NCBI RefSeq assembly: GCF_964355755.1
Contig: NC_092670.1
Location: 25,345,795 to 25,409,794 of the forward strand
Origin: Antedon mediterranea
Lineage: Eukaryota; Echinodermata; Crinoidea; Comatulida; Antedonidae
Length of the DNA: 64,000 bases
Reading direction: 5' to 3'
Below are positions 24,591-35,767 of the stretch, piece by piece. A program made the translations under genes and the position numbers. The notes under the pieces were generated by a model that was not told the DNA's origin, did not search any database, and saw nothing but the letters and a program-made list of their open reading frames with translations. Numbering within the stretch: position 1 is the stretch's first letter; each line of letters opens with the position of its first letter.

Positions 24591-24775
24591 TTAGTGTTTA
24601 CCTACCGACCGACCGACCAACCGAAATTGCTGAAAATGTTTAAAAATGTTGAATTTAAAAAAAAACATTTATATTTGCCTCCAAGTATTAATATCCAATG
24701 TCAAAATAAAGAAAAAATATGAATATAAGGTAGAGTTTACCAACCGACCGACATCGTGAGCTAGAGAGTCGGACG

Positions 24776-27230
24776 GGACAAACTCACCACGGAATGTAAT
24801 CTAAGAACACGAACAAGCAAGAAACTAAACTAAAGACGCATTAATATGTTAAAATCTAAGGTTATATTATTAGATTAAAGTAAATATTATCTACAATAAA
24901 ACAAGATCTGAAACAAATTTAATACATACAATTCATACATAATTTGTAAACATGATTGTAATATCAAGTTGCCTAACAAAGGTTTGTACAAAGTACCATT
25001 AACAAATCAAATTAGGCCTATGGAGTGAAGTGGTTAAAAAAAAATAAAAACACTGGCTCGTACAAAACTGTTTACCAAAATGCGAACCCTAACTTATGTT
25101 TTATTAATGGATACACAACAGCTTTCCATTTTGCACTGAGAGCAATCAGCATATGAACATTTTCTATAATTTGAAAAGCTAATGGAGCTAGTTTTGTGTT
25201 TAATCAAGTAGTTTAGTAGCCTTGAAAATCACGTCATGAAACAGTTCGTTTTTGTCATCATCTTTCAAGTTCATCACCAGTAGTATATTACGTAATCGTC
25301 ACTTGTTGTTGCTTTTACTCATTTTGAGCCATTATCCTAATTATTTGGTTGAAAGTGAAAAATTAATTAATCTTTGTCAAATGAATCTTGATTCAGATTG
25401 TCAGTGCCACCATCAGCACTTACTACTATTAGCAATCTCTAAAAGTAGATAGGATTTAAATTGTTGCAGAATTGGTATAAGCATTCTGTGTAGTGCATGG
25501 GCATTATCATTTAAAGTTAAACATCTTCACTTCTTTTCATTTTGGTTTTGCTGACACAGTTCTCAACTTGTATATAAGAAGTTGAGAAAGGAGACATTGT
25601 ACACTGACGATAAATCTTGATTGCTGTATGATTTATTTGTGTTTGATAATAACTGGAAAATACAATTTTTGAGTTAAGGAGTTATGAACAAATTTGGAAA
25701 TCTGGAAATATTGATTATTCAACAGTGAAACAAATATGTTTAGATCATTACAATAAAAAATTTGGGAATCGTAAAAAGTGACTGCAAATTTGAGGTGAAA
25801 AGAGTCCATTCATCGACTGGCTTTGGTTAATAATAAGTAATAATGCAGTAACTTTTAGAAAGTGAAGATTGAGTAAACTTTGATGCCGGTTGATAATGAA
25901 TTGAGCAAATACAGAAAAATGTGATCAATGGAAACAACTCTAAAGACTGAACCAATTGGTGACATTGCTGTTCTACATTTGTGACTATTCTCTTAACTAT
26001 TACAATATTTTAGAAACAATAATCACATTTCTTCACTTTTCATTTGCACGCATAGAAGATGGATTTAAATTTCACAGAAGAAAGCTGGGTGGCTGTCAAA
26101 GTTGGATGTGGCATTTCTATAACTGGCTTCATTCTGAACATTCTAGGTCTTATAGTCATCAACAGAGTTACATCAATGCGTTGGAGTACTCGCTGGTTTA
26201 TTTTCAGCCAATCGCTTATCGATGCAATTGGATGTTTTATTTATTTTCTGCATATTGTCTTAATCGATCCACTTGGCCTGAAAGTTTACTGCAAAGTATT
26301 TGCCTTCAACTGGAGTATATCAGCAGTTTCTACTGTTAATTTAATTTTTATTACAATAGAGAGGTACTTTGCTATTATGAAGCCATTTTGGTTTGAGATT
26401 AATTACACACCAAAACGAACATTGTTAATGATAGTATCTGCGTGGATTATTGGTTTCCTGTTGAACCCACAGGTTGTGGTGTATGTCCCAATTCAGATGG
26501 AATATGAAGTAGTATGTGGCATAACAGATCTGATAATCTTTTATCCTATATCTGGATCTATCTTCCTATTGATGTTTATATCAACTCTACTAACAATGGC
26601 TTTCGTGTATGGTAGTATTATCCGTGAACTCCGTCTCAAACGGCAGGTTGTTTTACCTATAAGTACAGCAGCACCTTCACCACCATCAATCCATGTTAAA
26701 ACTCTCAAAGTGTGTTTAGCCGTAAGCACCGCTTACATTCTTTGTTTTTTACCAGTACTTGTATTTACATTACTGTTTGCCTCTGAAATAGATCTCGGCA
26801 CATACATTGGAATGATAGGTGCAGACTTCTCAATTTTGAATTATATTGTGAATCCAGTTATTTACACACTTTCCTTAAAGCAGTTTCGCACTGAAATACT
26901 AAAATGTTTGTCGTTCAGTGTTTTCAGAATTTCTCCAGATCAATCTATTAATACCATAACAGCTGATACAAACTTAAAGGTCATTGATGTTTGAAGACTC
27001 ATTTGACATAATGCTCTTGATCTTTGCTATGACAATATACTGTACTAGTACTGCACTATATAACCTGAAAAATAATAATACCATACTATAGAAACGTATG
27101 CCTAACACGATAAGTTCACTGTCTATTCTCTGTTGTGTTGTACTTGATGCTTCGGCTATATTGGCTTAAATAAAAAAATACTATATAGGCCTATACCAGC
27201 GAAAAGTCCTTTATTAGACAATTGTCAAGA
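24776..27230 (+). repeat. GPCR-containing segmental duplication, intact unit
   Basis: Sequence similarity to 32783-37190 begins with CTCA(C/T)CACGGAATG and extends upstream and downstream of the receptor frame. The two units are separated by SINE and LINE insertions. The duplication covers the whole receptor gene with its flanks, consistent with DNA-level tandem duplication rather than retroposition. Confidence 0.75.
26059..26994 (+). CDS. Orphan rhodopsin-class G-protein-coupled receptor, single exon
   Basis: This intronless 311-aa frame has seven hydrophobic segments. The N terminus is short with an N-glycosylation-like NFT. TM1 includes GFILNILGLIVINRV, a Cys at the TM3 start (VYCKVFAF) can pair with VVCGI before TM5, and TM3 ends ITIERYFAI, an ERY form of DRY. 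TM6 has ILCFLPVLVF and TM7 ends ILNYIVNPVIYTLS, the NPxxY motif. The C tail is about 40 residues. It would sit in the plasma membrane and couple to G proteins. The ligand cannot be told; such small single-exon receptors are often lineage-expanded chemosensory or peptide receptors. An AATAAA-like signal follows near 27170. A broken duplicate lies at 35027-35757. Confidence 0.9.
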   Translation: MDLNFTEESWVAVKVGCGISITGFILNILGLIVINRVTSMRWSTRWFIFSQSLIDAIGCFIYFLHIVLIDPLGLKVYCKVFAFNWSISAVSTVNLIFITIERYFAIMKPFWFEINYTPKRTLLMIVSAWIIGFLLNPQVVVYVPIQMEYEVVCGITDLIIFYPISGSIFLLMFISTLLTMAFVYGSIIRELRLKRQVVLPISTAAPSPPSIHVKTLKVCLAVSTAYILCFLPVLVFTLLFASEIDLGTYIGMIGADFSILNYIVNPVIYTLSLKQFRTEILKCLSFSVFRISPDQSINTITADTNLKVIDV

Positions 27231-27439
27231 TAATGAAAGGACGAAAAAGAAATTAAATAATCGAACATCACTTTGTCGTGGATGGAGAGGGAAGAAGTAG
27301 AATTACACAATTAATAAATACCCTATTGAAATTAAATCATTGAAAGAAGCAATTAAATTGCAATTTTGATAAAAAATGTTATTAAAGACTCAACGTATGT
27401 ACTGTTTCAATAATTTGATAGAGTATGGTTTACATATAA

Positions 27440-27600
27440 AAAAGTCGCCCAACCGAGATTCGAACCCGGGCCTTCTGCTTGATATGCAGATGTCCTAACC
27501 ATTAGACCACTGGGGCTTTCATGGTATAGTTCAAACCCCATTGGATACCGACTCTTTAACACTCTCGGCGTGGTGTACGGCGGAACAGCACTAGTCGCTG
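27440..27600 (-). repeat. tRNA-derived SINE, copy B
   Basis: On the minus strand it reads CCCCAGTGGTCTAATGGTTA, the TCTGC/GCAGA anticodon-like arm and GGGTTCGAATCTCGGTTGGG. The cloverleaf is incomplete because the acceptor stem has mismatches, so it is a tRNA relic rather than a tRNA gene. Confidence 0.75.
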
Positions 27601-27957
27601 TATTGTACGCACGCGCACCAGAGATCAAATTGATACGCCCTCATCTATCAGTATTTTTATTCACGAAGCGGGATCTCCGGGTTCGAATCTCGGTTGGAGC
27701 ATTCTCACAGATTTCCTCATCTTATCGTTTCAAAATTAATTAATTAAATTTCAGTATATCACCGGGCGGTTTAGGAATTAATGTATATGCCTATTGTGTT
27801 TATATATATAAAAAGTATCTCTTCGGAGATCCCGCTTCGTGAATAAAATACTGAAAGATGAGAGCGTATCAATTTGATCTCTGGTGCGCGTGCGTACAAT
27901 TAAGGGATTAGTGCTGTTTCGCCGTACCACGCCGAGAATGTTAAAGAGTCGTTATCA
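27541..27957. repeat. Foldback structure of SINE-associated sequence
   Basis: Positions about 27541-27667 and 27825-27955 are inverted repeats. The left arm reads ACTCTTTAACACTCTCGGCG to CACGAAGCGGGATCTCC and the right arm returns through GGAGATCCCGCTTCGTGAAT to GCCGAGAATGTTAAAGAGT. The ~155-bp loop contains a + strand SINE tail starting GGGTTCGAATCTCGG. The right arm is cut at 27957 by the LINE at 27958-32410. Confidence 0.75.
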
Positions 27958-28262
27958 AATCAAATTCAAATTCAAATTCAAATATTCTTTATTCATCCTC
28001 GACCTCAATCATGAAAATATACAACAACAATATATGAGAACATAAAAAAGATGAAAAGGAAACACATAAAAACTCAAAAGAGCTTGATTAGTTGTGTCCC
28101 CCTATGTCCCTAACTAGCCTAAAAAACTAAAACATAAATAATAAAAAAAAGCTAAATCCTGCAACAAGTATTATTTTTAAAATTATTTGTAAAATGATAA
28201 TAAATGTTCTTTAAACAATGATTTAAATATATATATTGATTTGGTACTTTGTAGTTCGTAAT

Positions 28263-29869
28263 TCAAGTCATTCCACAATTTGGGTCCCACACATGACACA
28301 GTAAAACTATAGTAGAAGTACGATTACGTTTTCTGAGTCTCATTTTGTCTTTAGATCTTGTATTATAATTATGGTAAGAACCATTTTTTATAAAGAGCGA
28401 TGAAAAACGCACGTCCTGATTAGTAGTAACATTATACATGAAAAGCCCAATTTGGTACTTATTGATATCCGCAATTTTAAGAAGTTTAAATTTATAGAAA
28501 CATTCAGTCATTGAATCATTAAACTTTGACCATGTTATAGCTCGTAATGCCCTTTTCTGGAGTTTAAATAACTCATCTAAATAACTTGGAAATGTGCTAC
28601 ACCATATTATGTTGCAATAATTTAATACTGGTTCAATGAGTGATTTGTATATTGTCCAGAGAGCATAGGTTGGTAAAAAATGTCTTACTTTATATAGTAT
28701 GCCTACATATCGAGATATTTTCCTAGCTGTAACATTGATGTGGTTCTTATATGCGAGAAATTCATCAATATGTACTCCAAGGAATTTAGTCGATTTAACT
28801 CTATCTATTCTTTTATTGTTGACATAAATATTAACATTCTCTAAATTACTTGGATTTCGCTGATTGCGGAAAATTATGTAATTAGTTTTTTTAACGTTGA
28901 TTGATAGTTTATTGCACATGAACCAATCCGAAACATTTTTTAGTTCACCATTAACTAGTTCTATGAGCGTATCCAAGTTTTCGTGAGATGCAGATATGTT
29001 TGTGTCGTCAGCAAATAAACAAAAGATAACGAGTTTGAGCAATTAAATACATCGTTAATGTACAAAATAAAAAGTAGAGGCCCCAGAATTGAACCCTGTG
29101 GTACACCGCAATTTATATCCATCAAACACGAACTTGTGTTATCAATAGACGTAAATTGTTTCCTTCCATTAATATAGTTTCTAAACCATTTAAGGGCCGT
29201 GCCTCTTATGCCATAGTGTTCCAATTTTTTAAGAAGTATATCATGGTTGATGGTGTCAAACGCTTTTGACAAATCAATAAATATTCCGATGGTATTTTTT
29301 TTCTTATCAAGCGCATCGGTTATTCGTTCAACCAGATCTATAACGGCCATAAAAGTAGAACTGTTTTTTCTGAAACCTTATTGTGCATTATTAAGGATGT
29401 TAAACTTTGTGATATAATTATTTACTCTAATTTGAACAATTTTTTCAAGAATTTTTGAAGCGGTAGGCAGAATAGAGATCGGCCTATAATTACTGACGTC
29501 ACTTTTATTGCCAGATTTAAAAATTGGAACTACTCTAGCTACTTTCATACTATCAGGGACCATGCCTGTCTCAAGAGAGAGGTTAAAGATATGTACAAGA
29601 GGAGATGCCACAGCAGCAATAATATGTTTTAGAATGCGATTACTTAAGTTATCAACACCTTCTGAATTTGAATTTTTGATTTGCTTAACTATTTCAATGA
29701 CCTCTTCTTCATTCGTAGGATTGAAAAATATGGATTGGGATTGACTCTCTTTCATATATTGTTTAAAGTCAGAATTGTTTACATTTGGTATTTTGTTTGC
29801 TAATTCATTTCCAATGTTGGAGAAGAAGTCATTAAAAGCGTCAGACATACCTTTTGGATCACATACCAA
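28263..29869 (-). pseudogene. LINE ORF2 reverse transcriptase region, frameshifted
   Basis: Successive frames 29869-29378, 29350-28961 and 29042-28263 encode one RT. The first gives VPIFKSGNKSDVSNYRPISI. The second gives IFIDLSKAFDTINHDILL and CGVPQGSILGPLLFILYIND. The third gives LFADDTNISASHENL, KTKFLGVHIDEFLAYKNHI and NYCNIIWCS. The catalytic FADD motif lies just after a frame change. Homology to CR1/jockey-superfamily RTs is clear; the reading frame is broken. Confidence 0.88.
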
Positions 29870-29889
29870 AGTTTTATTACTATGATTAA

Positions 29890-30388
29890 TTACCTCTTTG
29901 GCTTAACACTCGATTTTTTTCTATTTAGAACTTCATTTAAAACTTTCCATGTTTGCTTTGAATCGTGTCGAGCTGCATCCAGTTTTTTGGAATAATATTG
30001 TTTTTTCCGAATTCTAATTAAATGAGTTAATTTATTTTTGTACTTTTTATATATATTTTTTAATAATTGTGTTGGGTTTTTAAGGTATTTTTTATAAAGT
30101 TTATTTTTCTTTTTTATTGAAATCAAAATTCCTGTTGTGATCCATGGTTTTTTCTTTGTATTACCATTTGGCTTATTACTTTTTGTAGGTATGTTATTAT
30201 CTATGAGATTGGATAGTTTTTTTAATAAATAGGTTATATGATGTATTAAAATCTGTGCATAAATATAGTTCACCCCAATCCTCATTAGAAATAGCAATAA
30301 GCAAGTTATTTAATGTTGTATCATTAATTATTTTTTGTTTTGTAATTGGAGCTTGTGTGTTAGTATTTAATGACAAGTGTGTTGTCAT
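29890..30388 (-). pseudogene. LINE ORF2 linker region between endonuclease and RT
   Basis: Two overlapping frames (30388-30197 and 30297-29890) contain NSYNLFIKK-type and lysine-rich KKPWITTGILISIKKKNKLY sequence, characteristic of the spacer between AP endonuclease and RT in CR1-like ORF2. A frameshift separates them. Confidence 0.7.
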
Positions 30389-30487
30389 GAAAATGGGTAG
30401 ATGATCGGTAATGTCAGTGACTATTACTCCACAATGCGAAATGTTATCATCATTCGTAATAATATTATCTAAAATTGTAGCAGAAGA

Positions 30488-31177
30488 CTATCTTATTCTG
30501 TTGGGTAAGTTGATTAATGGATTAAAAGATGTTGAGTAAATAATGTTTGTGAATTCCTGTGTTGTTTTTTGAATGTCATATTTTAATAAGTCTTGATTAA
30601 AATCTCCTAAGATATAGCAGTTTTTGTTTTCGCGATTAAGTTTATGTAAGATTTCTTCCAGATCAGAGTTAAATGAGTTGACGTTTGAATTTGGTGGTCG
30701 ATACAACATACCTACAATAGTATTTTTGCCGTTTGTGTTTATTATTTCTAGAAAAAGTGAATCAATGGAGTTATCATTAAATACGAAATCATCACGTGTT
30801 ACGGTGTTGATTTGTTCTTTTAAATATAGACAAACTCCACCACCGACTCTACCTTCTCTATTACAAGTGTACATATTGTATCCATTGATATTTAATAAGT
30901 CAATTGGCGTGTTCTTATTTATCCAGGTTTCCGAGAAACCAAGTACATCAAACGCACGACCTATGGTATCTAACATAATGCTAATTTCGTCGAAGTGTTT
31001 TGGAAGACTACGTGCATTCATGTGTAACGTTGTAAAGATACCATCGTTATCAATTTGCGCCTGTAGCTCATTTAGTTGTGTTGGAGTGAAATATTTGCAT
31101 AAACCAGCCTCGTCACTTTCAAAGCAATCTAAGGAATGTGTAGGACTGGATTTATTTTCATATTGAGTCGTGCTCAT
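30488..31177 (-). pseudogene. LINE ORF2 apurinic/apyrimidinic endonuclease domain
   Basis: This 229-codon frame shows the EEP-fold motifs HMNARSLPKHFDEI, VLGFSETWINKNTP, GGGVCLYLKEQI, IVGMLYRPPNSNVN and CYILGDFNQDLLKY. These correspond to the catalytic N, E and GDFN regions of LINE endonucleases that nick the target DNA. It ends at a stop after NLPNRIR, just before the expected SAT and SDH motifs, so the domain is split. Confidence 0.87.
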
Positions 31178-31404
31178 AAAGTAGTATTGGAAAAGAACAA
31201 AATACTATCAATTCACCAAAGCTGTTAAGCAAAATGGCGTTCAAATAAATGACTAAAAACCGGCAGGTTAGCAATACAATGATAAAAAAAAAAACACAAT
31301 TTACAATAAAAGAATCACAATAAAGCACACACACCAAACAGTTAATGCCGTCTATAATGTATACAATAGTTAAAATTCTGGTTTCAGGGCAAAAACAAGA
31401 AATC

Positions 31405-32385
31405 TCACAATTTCACATTTAATGTACTACCACACGGTAAATTAGGTGGAATGCAGTTCTTCTTATTATTCTTAGTTAGTACATGTATGCGTCCATCTTG
31501 GGTCCAGACTGCGGTCAAGACGGAATTATGCTGGGTTTTGATGGTTCTTAACAATTTCATCCTTTTCATTGTTAGGTTCTCGTGTATAAAGGTATCGGTA
31601 CCTTTCAGTTTTCTTTTTGCTTTATAAACTTCATTTCTTTTATTGTATTGAGCGAACTTCACAATAACTCCCCGGGGCTTGCCGTTACTTGGTTTCTTGG
31701 GGCCTAGTCTGTGACTCCTATCAATGTCATTATGATTCACCGTAAGGTTCATCTTAGAACTAAATAATTGTGTAACAATATTATCGGTATTCTCACCTAC
31801 TTTCTCCTCCAGTCCGTGTATCACCAAACAGTTCCTCCTGGAATATTGTTCACTTTCATCCAGTGATTCCCTAATGTCCTCGATTTCCTGTTCCATTTTC
31901 TTCATGCGATCATTCGACTCGTCAAGTTCAAATCTAAGAGCATCCATTGTGGCTTTACTAACAATTTGCATAATATGCTCAGCCAGTTGGTCCTTGATCA
32001 TCGATGTTATTTGTTTCGCTAAGTTATCCAATATGTCCGATTTGCCATCAAATAAGAGTTTCAATTCAGATTGGATAATGCCAGCGATTTCCTTAGAGTC
32101 TATGTCGCAATTGGACTTATCTAACTTATCTTCAAGGCAAGGGATGCCTTTTCCTTCAGCCTCTTTTTGGTTACGACGTGGCCTGGCTGCAGGCGAATCG
32201 TCCCTCTGTCCTCCCTTTGGCTTACCACCGCCCATGTTGCGGGCAAATAAAACACTGAAATCGAGTAAACAAAATTCCTTGAGGTAAATGAACAATAGTA
32301 AACGTAGGTTGCGACTATGTGTAACAATGCATTCAGCTGGTGTGACACGTGAAATGTTTGATTTCCAGGAGCGATTATTCGACAC
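31405..32385 (-). CDS. LINE ORF1 (coiled coil plus RRM-like RNA-binding protein)
   Basis: The open frame is 326 codons; the likely start is the internal Met of MGGGKPKGGQRDDSPAARP at 32235, giving 276 aa. A basic N-terminal segment is followed by a helical coiled coil (about ALRFELDESNDRMKKMEQEI to IRESLDESEQYSRRN). The next segment, CLVIHGLEEKVGENTD, and HRLGPKKPSNGKPRGVIVKF resemble the RRM and C-terminal domains of L1/CR1 ORF1p RNA chaperones. It would coat the element RNA as a trimer in the cytoplasmic ribonucleoprotein. Among the parts of this LINE it is the only one with an intact frame. Confidence 0.8.
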   Translation of the reverse strand: MSNNRSWKSNISRVTPAECIVTHSRNLRLLLFIYLKEFCLLDFSVLFARNMGGGKPKGGQRDDSPAARPRRNQKEAEGKGIPCLEDKLDKSNCDIDSKEIAGIIQSELKLLFDGKSDILDNLAKQITSMIKDQLAEHIMQIVSKATMDALRFELDESNDRMKKMEQEIEDIRESLDESEQYSRRNCLVIHGLEEKVGENTDNIVTQLFSSKMNLTVNHNDIDRSHRLGPKKPSNGKPRGVIVKFAQYNKRNEVYKAKRKLKGTDTFIHENLTMKRMKLLRTIKTQHNSVLTAVWTQDGRIHVLTKNNKKNCIPPNLPCGSTLNVKL

Positions 32386-32410
32386 GTCTTACTCGCATCG
32401 CTTCTCGATC

Positions 32411-32530
32411 TGTAAAAAAAATCGAGTTTGAACAATACCATGAAAGCCCCAGTGGTCGAATGGTAAGGACAGCTGCAAACGGACCTTCTGCTTGATATGC
32501 AGATGTCCTAACCATTAGACCACGATAAGG
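32411..32530 (+). repeat. SINE remainder with internal palindrome
   Basis: Sequence from about 32428 resumes the SINE interrupted at 27957: CCATGAAAGCCCCAGTGGTC on the + strand. Soon after, the other orientation follows (ACCTTCTGCTTGATATGCAG ... TAACCATTAGACCAC), so two SINE heads face each other. Confidence 0.65.
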
Positions 32531-33661
32531 GCTTATAACGAATAAGAATATTTATATCTATGTTAAGAGAGGAAACGTTTTTAAACAGTTTTACTGTATA
32601 ATATGAGTATCAGTATATAATATATCACGTCACAACAAAAATATAAACAATGATGACATGTTATACAGTACTTTATGCTTAATTATGTATGTTTTTTTGA
32701 GAATGTAAATAAAAAAAGAATAATAAAAACAGCTATGTTAAAGTGAAAATATATATTATAACATTATAAATTATTATTAAAAACTCATCACGGAATGGAC
32801 ACACATTGAGAAGCAAGGAACAATTAAATTGAAGACGCATTTAATGTGTTGTTTCTAAGTTGCATTATTGGATTAAGTAAGGTTTATGACATGGTAAAAA
32901 AAGATCTGAAACAAATTATATATAACCTATAAACATAATTGCTTAAGAACGGTTCAAAATACCATTAGCTAAATCTTAAGACTTTGGAGTGAAGTGGTGT
33001 TTAGAAAAAAATACTGACTCGTACAAAACTGTTGTACTTCACAGTCACTACAACAGTTAGCTTTATTAATTGATACACAGCTTTCAATTTCCATTTGGCA
33101 TGTGAACTTTGTTATAATTTGAAAGCCAAATGTCTAATTACGTCATAAAAACTGTTTTTGTTTCAATTAGGACGTTCGCTATTGTCATTATCTTTCAAGT
33201 TCATCACCCTTAGTATTGTACGTGATCGTCACTTAGTATTTTTGTTGATTTTACTAATTTTGATCCATTATCCTAATTATTTGTTGAAGGTGGCAAATTG
33301 ATTAATCTTTGTCATATTGACCTTGATCGTCATTGTATTGAGATGCGAAATCCGGCAGTGCCATCACAAGCATTTATTGCTAATTTATAGGTTCATGATT
33401 GTACTAATAACAATCTCTACGTAGATATAATTTAAGATTGTTGATAAATTGGTATAATACATTCTGTGTAGTAATAGGCCTACATCATATAAAGCAAAAA
33501 CGTCTTCAATTTTCTTTTTTTTTTTTTTCTACAGAAAGATGCCGACATACTTGTATCTTGTATAAGAAGTTGAGAAATGAGACATTGTACACTGACGATC
33601 AATCTTGATTGTTAAATGCTGTTTATTTTGTGTAATAACGAGAAGATATACTTTGTGACCT

Positions 33662-34481
33662 GGGCCTGTTTCTGCTGCAACTGCTCAAAATAAGGTATAA
33701 AAATACGGTATAAAATACGATATTTTTTATACCGTATTTTTTAGTACCCCGTTTCTGCTAACAATACTTCTTGGGTGGTCGTGTTAAATTTCATCTTTTT
33801 TACCCAAATTGCCATTCATTTATTTGATCGATAATTAAAAGTCGCAATAAAGGAAATTTTACGTCTCACTTTCAACAGCCTAGCCCTAGTGATAGAGATG
33901 TTGTGAGAGCACAGAAAACATCGTAATGGGGACAATTAATTCGTTCCCTCCCCGAGTTTTTGTATTTTACAATGTTGTACTACTTTCGCAGGCTCTTCAG
34001 CTTTGAGTTTACTTGCTTTGGAGACAAGTCTATTCCATACTCCTGCTTTATTTTTTTAGAAATGTCTTTATAAATGTGGTTGTCCCTTTTATTACCTTTT
34101 AGTTGGCCAGACATTTTAGCTTCCCCACACACATTTATTTAGTAAAACTGTGACGTCTTCGCTCCACATTTTCGCCGAATATATCTATACACGTGTCTAA
34201 AGCAGCTGACAGCGACAGAAAATAAAAACACGAATGTTGACCTTTTGTCATGTAAAAAAAAAATACGGTATTTTTTATTGGCAGCAGAAACGGGTACAAA
34301 AAAATACGGTATAAATTTGTAAATACCGTATTTTATCCACAAATTTTGTGGGGAAAATACGGTATACAAAATACGGTATATTTTTTATGAGCGCAGTTTC
34401 TGCTGCCAAAAATATACCGTATACGGTATTCAAAAAATACCGTATAATATACGGTATTTAGTTGGCAGCAGAAACAGGGCC
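33662..34481. mobile_element. TIR DNA transposon carrying a SANT/Myb-like frame
   Basis: The 820-bp element is bounded by GGGCCTGTTTCTGCTGC and its complement GCAGCAGAAACAGGGCC. Partial copies of the end motif recur inside (33756-33771, 34280-34298, 34395-34412), next to repeated ATACCGTAT palindromes, giving complex subterminal repeats. No transposase is present. The minus-strand frame at 33980-34114 encodes a SANT-like helix-turn-helix segment, so it resembles a deletion derivative of a Harbinger-like element that uses a Myb-like DNA-binding partner. The family assignment is inference; I could not fix a target-site duplication. Confidence 0.65.
33980..34114 (-). CDS. Short SANT/Myb-like DNA-binding frame inside TIR element
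   Basis: ATG to TAG gives 44 residues beginning MSGQLKGNKRDNHIYKDISK, then KKIKQEYGIDLSPKQVNSKL and KSLRK. The pattern IYKDISKKI...GIDLSPKQVNSKLKSLRK matches helices 2 and 3 of Myb/SANT-like domains (I-A-E-x-L ... T-x-x-Q-C-x-x-K-x-K-x-L-K-K). Family members usually begin with a conserved Trp-containing helix 1, which is not seen here. An upstream exon or an original start further 5' is likely. A possible donor GTAGTA overlaps the stop, so the frame could continue by splicing. It is probably a remnant of a transposon DNA-binding protein. Confidence 0.55.
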   Translation of the reverse strand: MSGQLKGNKRDNHIYKDISKKIKQEYGIDLSPKQVNSKLKSLRK

Positions 34482-35026
34482 AGAGACAATTGGCTCTGAA
34501 AAGGGATACCGGTAGTAAGACGAAGAATAACTTAAACTTGACCTGATAGATTATTTCAGTATAGGCCTACATACATAACAAGATCATTTTTCTCTTGCGA
34601 ATTGGTGCTTCGACTATTAGGCTCTACCGACTATTAGCTTAAGTAAAAAATCATTAATACCAGCTGATGCTAATTATTGTTTACTATAATATTCAACAGC
34701 GAAACAACACTTTCTAGAAACTTAGACCTGGCAGTTTGGAGCTTCACTTCTGCATCAGCAGGTTTCATGTGTATTTGTCTCGGTTGTGTAGTACCTTGAT
34801 GACTTTGACTTCAGATAATAAATCTGTCTGTCACACCAAAGATATCATTATATTTCTTTAGTACCTGTACGGAATGTGATCAATGGAAAACTGAACCAGT
34901 TAGACATATACATACAAATACAAATATTGAAATCACACACACAGCTGTGGCTATTCTCCCAACTATTATATTTAAAGTTCATAAACATTTATTTGTTTAC
35001 AATAGTAATTCTTCTTTCGTATTTCG

Positions 35027-35757
35027 ATGTATTTAAATTTCACAGAAGAAACATGGGTGGCTGTCAAAGTTGGATGTGGCATTTCTGTAACTCGATTCAT
35101 TCTGAACATTCTAGCTCTTATAGTCATCAACAGAGTTACATCAATGCGTTCGAGTACTCGCTGGTTTATTTTTAACCAATCATTTATCGACTCAATTGGA
35201 TGTTTAGTTTTTTTCTTGAATAATGCCTTAATCGATCCACTTGGCTTCTACTGTTAATTTAATTTTTGTTACAATAGAGAGGTACTTTGCTATTATGAAG
35301 CCATTATTAATTACACACCAAAACGAACATTGATAATGATAATATCTGCATGGATTATTGGTTTCCTTATTAATCCACAGGCTGTGTTGTTTGTCCCAAT
35401 TCAGTTGGAACATGAGGTAATATGTGGCATAACATATCTGGTAATCTTTCATCATATATGTGGATCCATCTTCATATTATTGTTTCTATCATGGCTTTTG
35501 GTAGCATTATCCATGAACTTCGTTTTAAGCACTGCTTATATCCTATGTTTTGTACCAATACTTGTATTTACATTACTGTATGTCTCGGCACATACATCGG
35601 AATGATAAGTGCAGACTTTTCAATATTAAATTATATTGTAAATCCGGTTATTTACACACTTTCCTTAAAGCAGTTTCGCATCGAGTTGGACGTTTACAAA
35701 ATCTCTCCAGATGAGTACATTGATACTGTACCCATAACAACTGACATAATGTTCTAG
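35027..35757 (+). pseudogene. Broken duplicate of the orphan GPCR
   Basis: The N-terminal part is intact through TM2 (start YLNFTEETWVAVKVGCGIS). A ~50-bp deletion relative to 26276-26326 removes the TM3 start and shifts the frame to a stop at about 35257. A second small deletion follows ATTATGAAGCCATT. TM4 is readable at 35330 (IISAWIIGFLINPQAVL). The TM5-TM6 loop is mostly deleted and the tail is in other frames (35422-35757; ILNYIVNPVIYTLS still visible). Multiple lesions make a functional receptor impossible as written. The 51-bp minisatellite begins just downstream. Confidence 0.92.
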
Positions 35758-35767
35758 AAACTTTAAC

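Larger units (their letters stand above)
27958..32410 (-). mobile_element. Nearly full-length CR1/L2-like LINE
   Basis: On the minus strand the element has a 5' region near 32400, ORF1 (32385-31405), ORF2 with endonuclease (31177-30488) and RT (about 29870-28260), a 3' UTR, and a 3' tail of AATTTG-type repeats at 27958-27990. It is inserted into a + strand SINE: SINE sequence ends TTAAAGAGTCG at 27957 and resumes GTTTGAACAATACC at about 32428. ORF2 carries frameshifts (near 28990-29040, 29350-29380 and 29870-30300) and a stop near 30488, so this copy is inactive, although the domain order is complete. No target-site duplication is clear, as is usual for CR1-type elements. Confidence 0.88.

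Noticed and set aside
26541-26729. Minus-strand frame across the GPCR
   Set aside because: It is a shadow of the receptor coding frame with no independent signals.
27440-27525. Candidate tRNA gene on the minus strand (A box, B box, anticodon-like arm)
   Set aside because: The acceptor stem has mismatches, the anticodon arm loop would give an unusual AUC, and the sequence recurs with the same long flanks, so it is the head of a SINE.
30624-31166. 180-codon + strand frame
   Set aside because: It is antisense to the LINE endonuclease domain and has no domain signature of its own.
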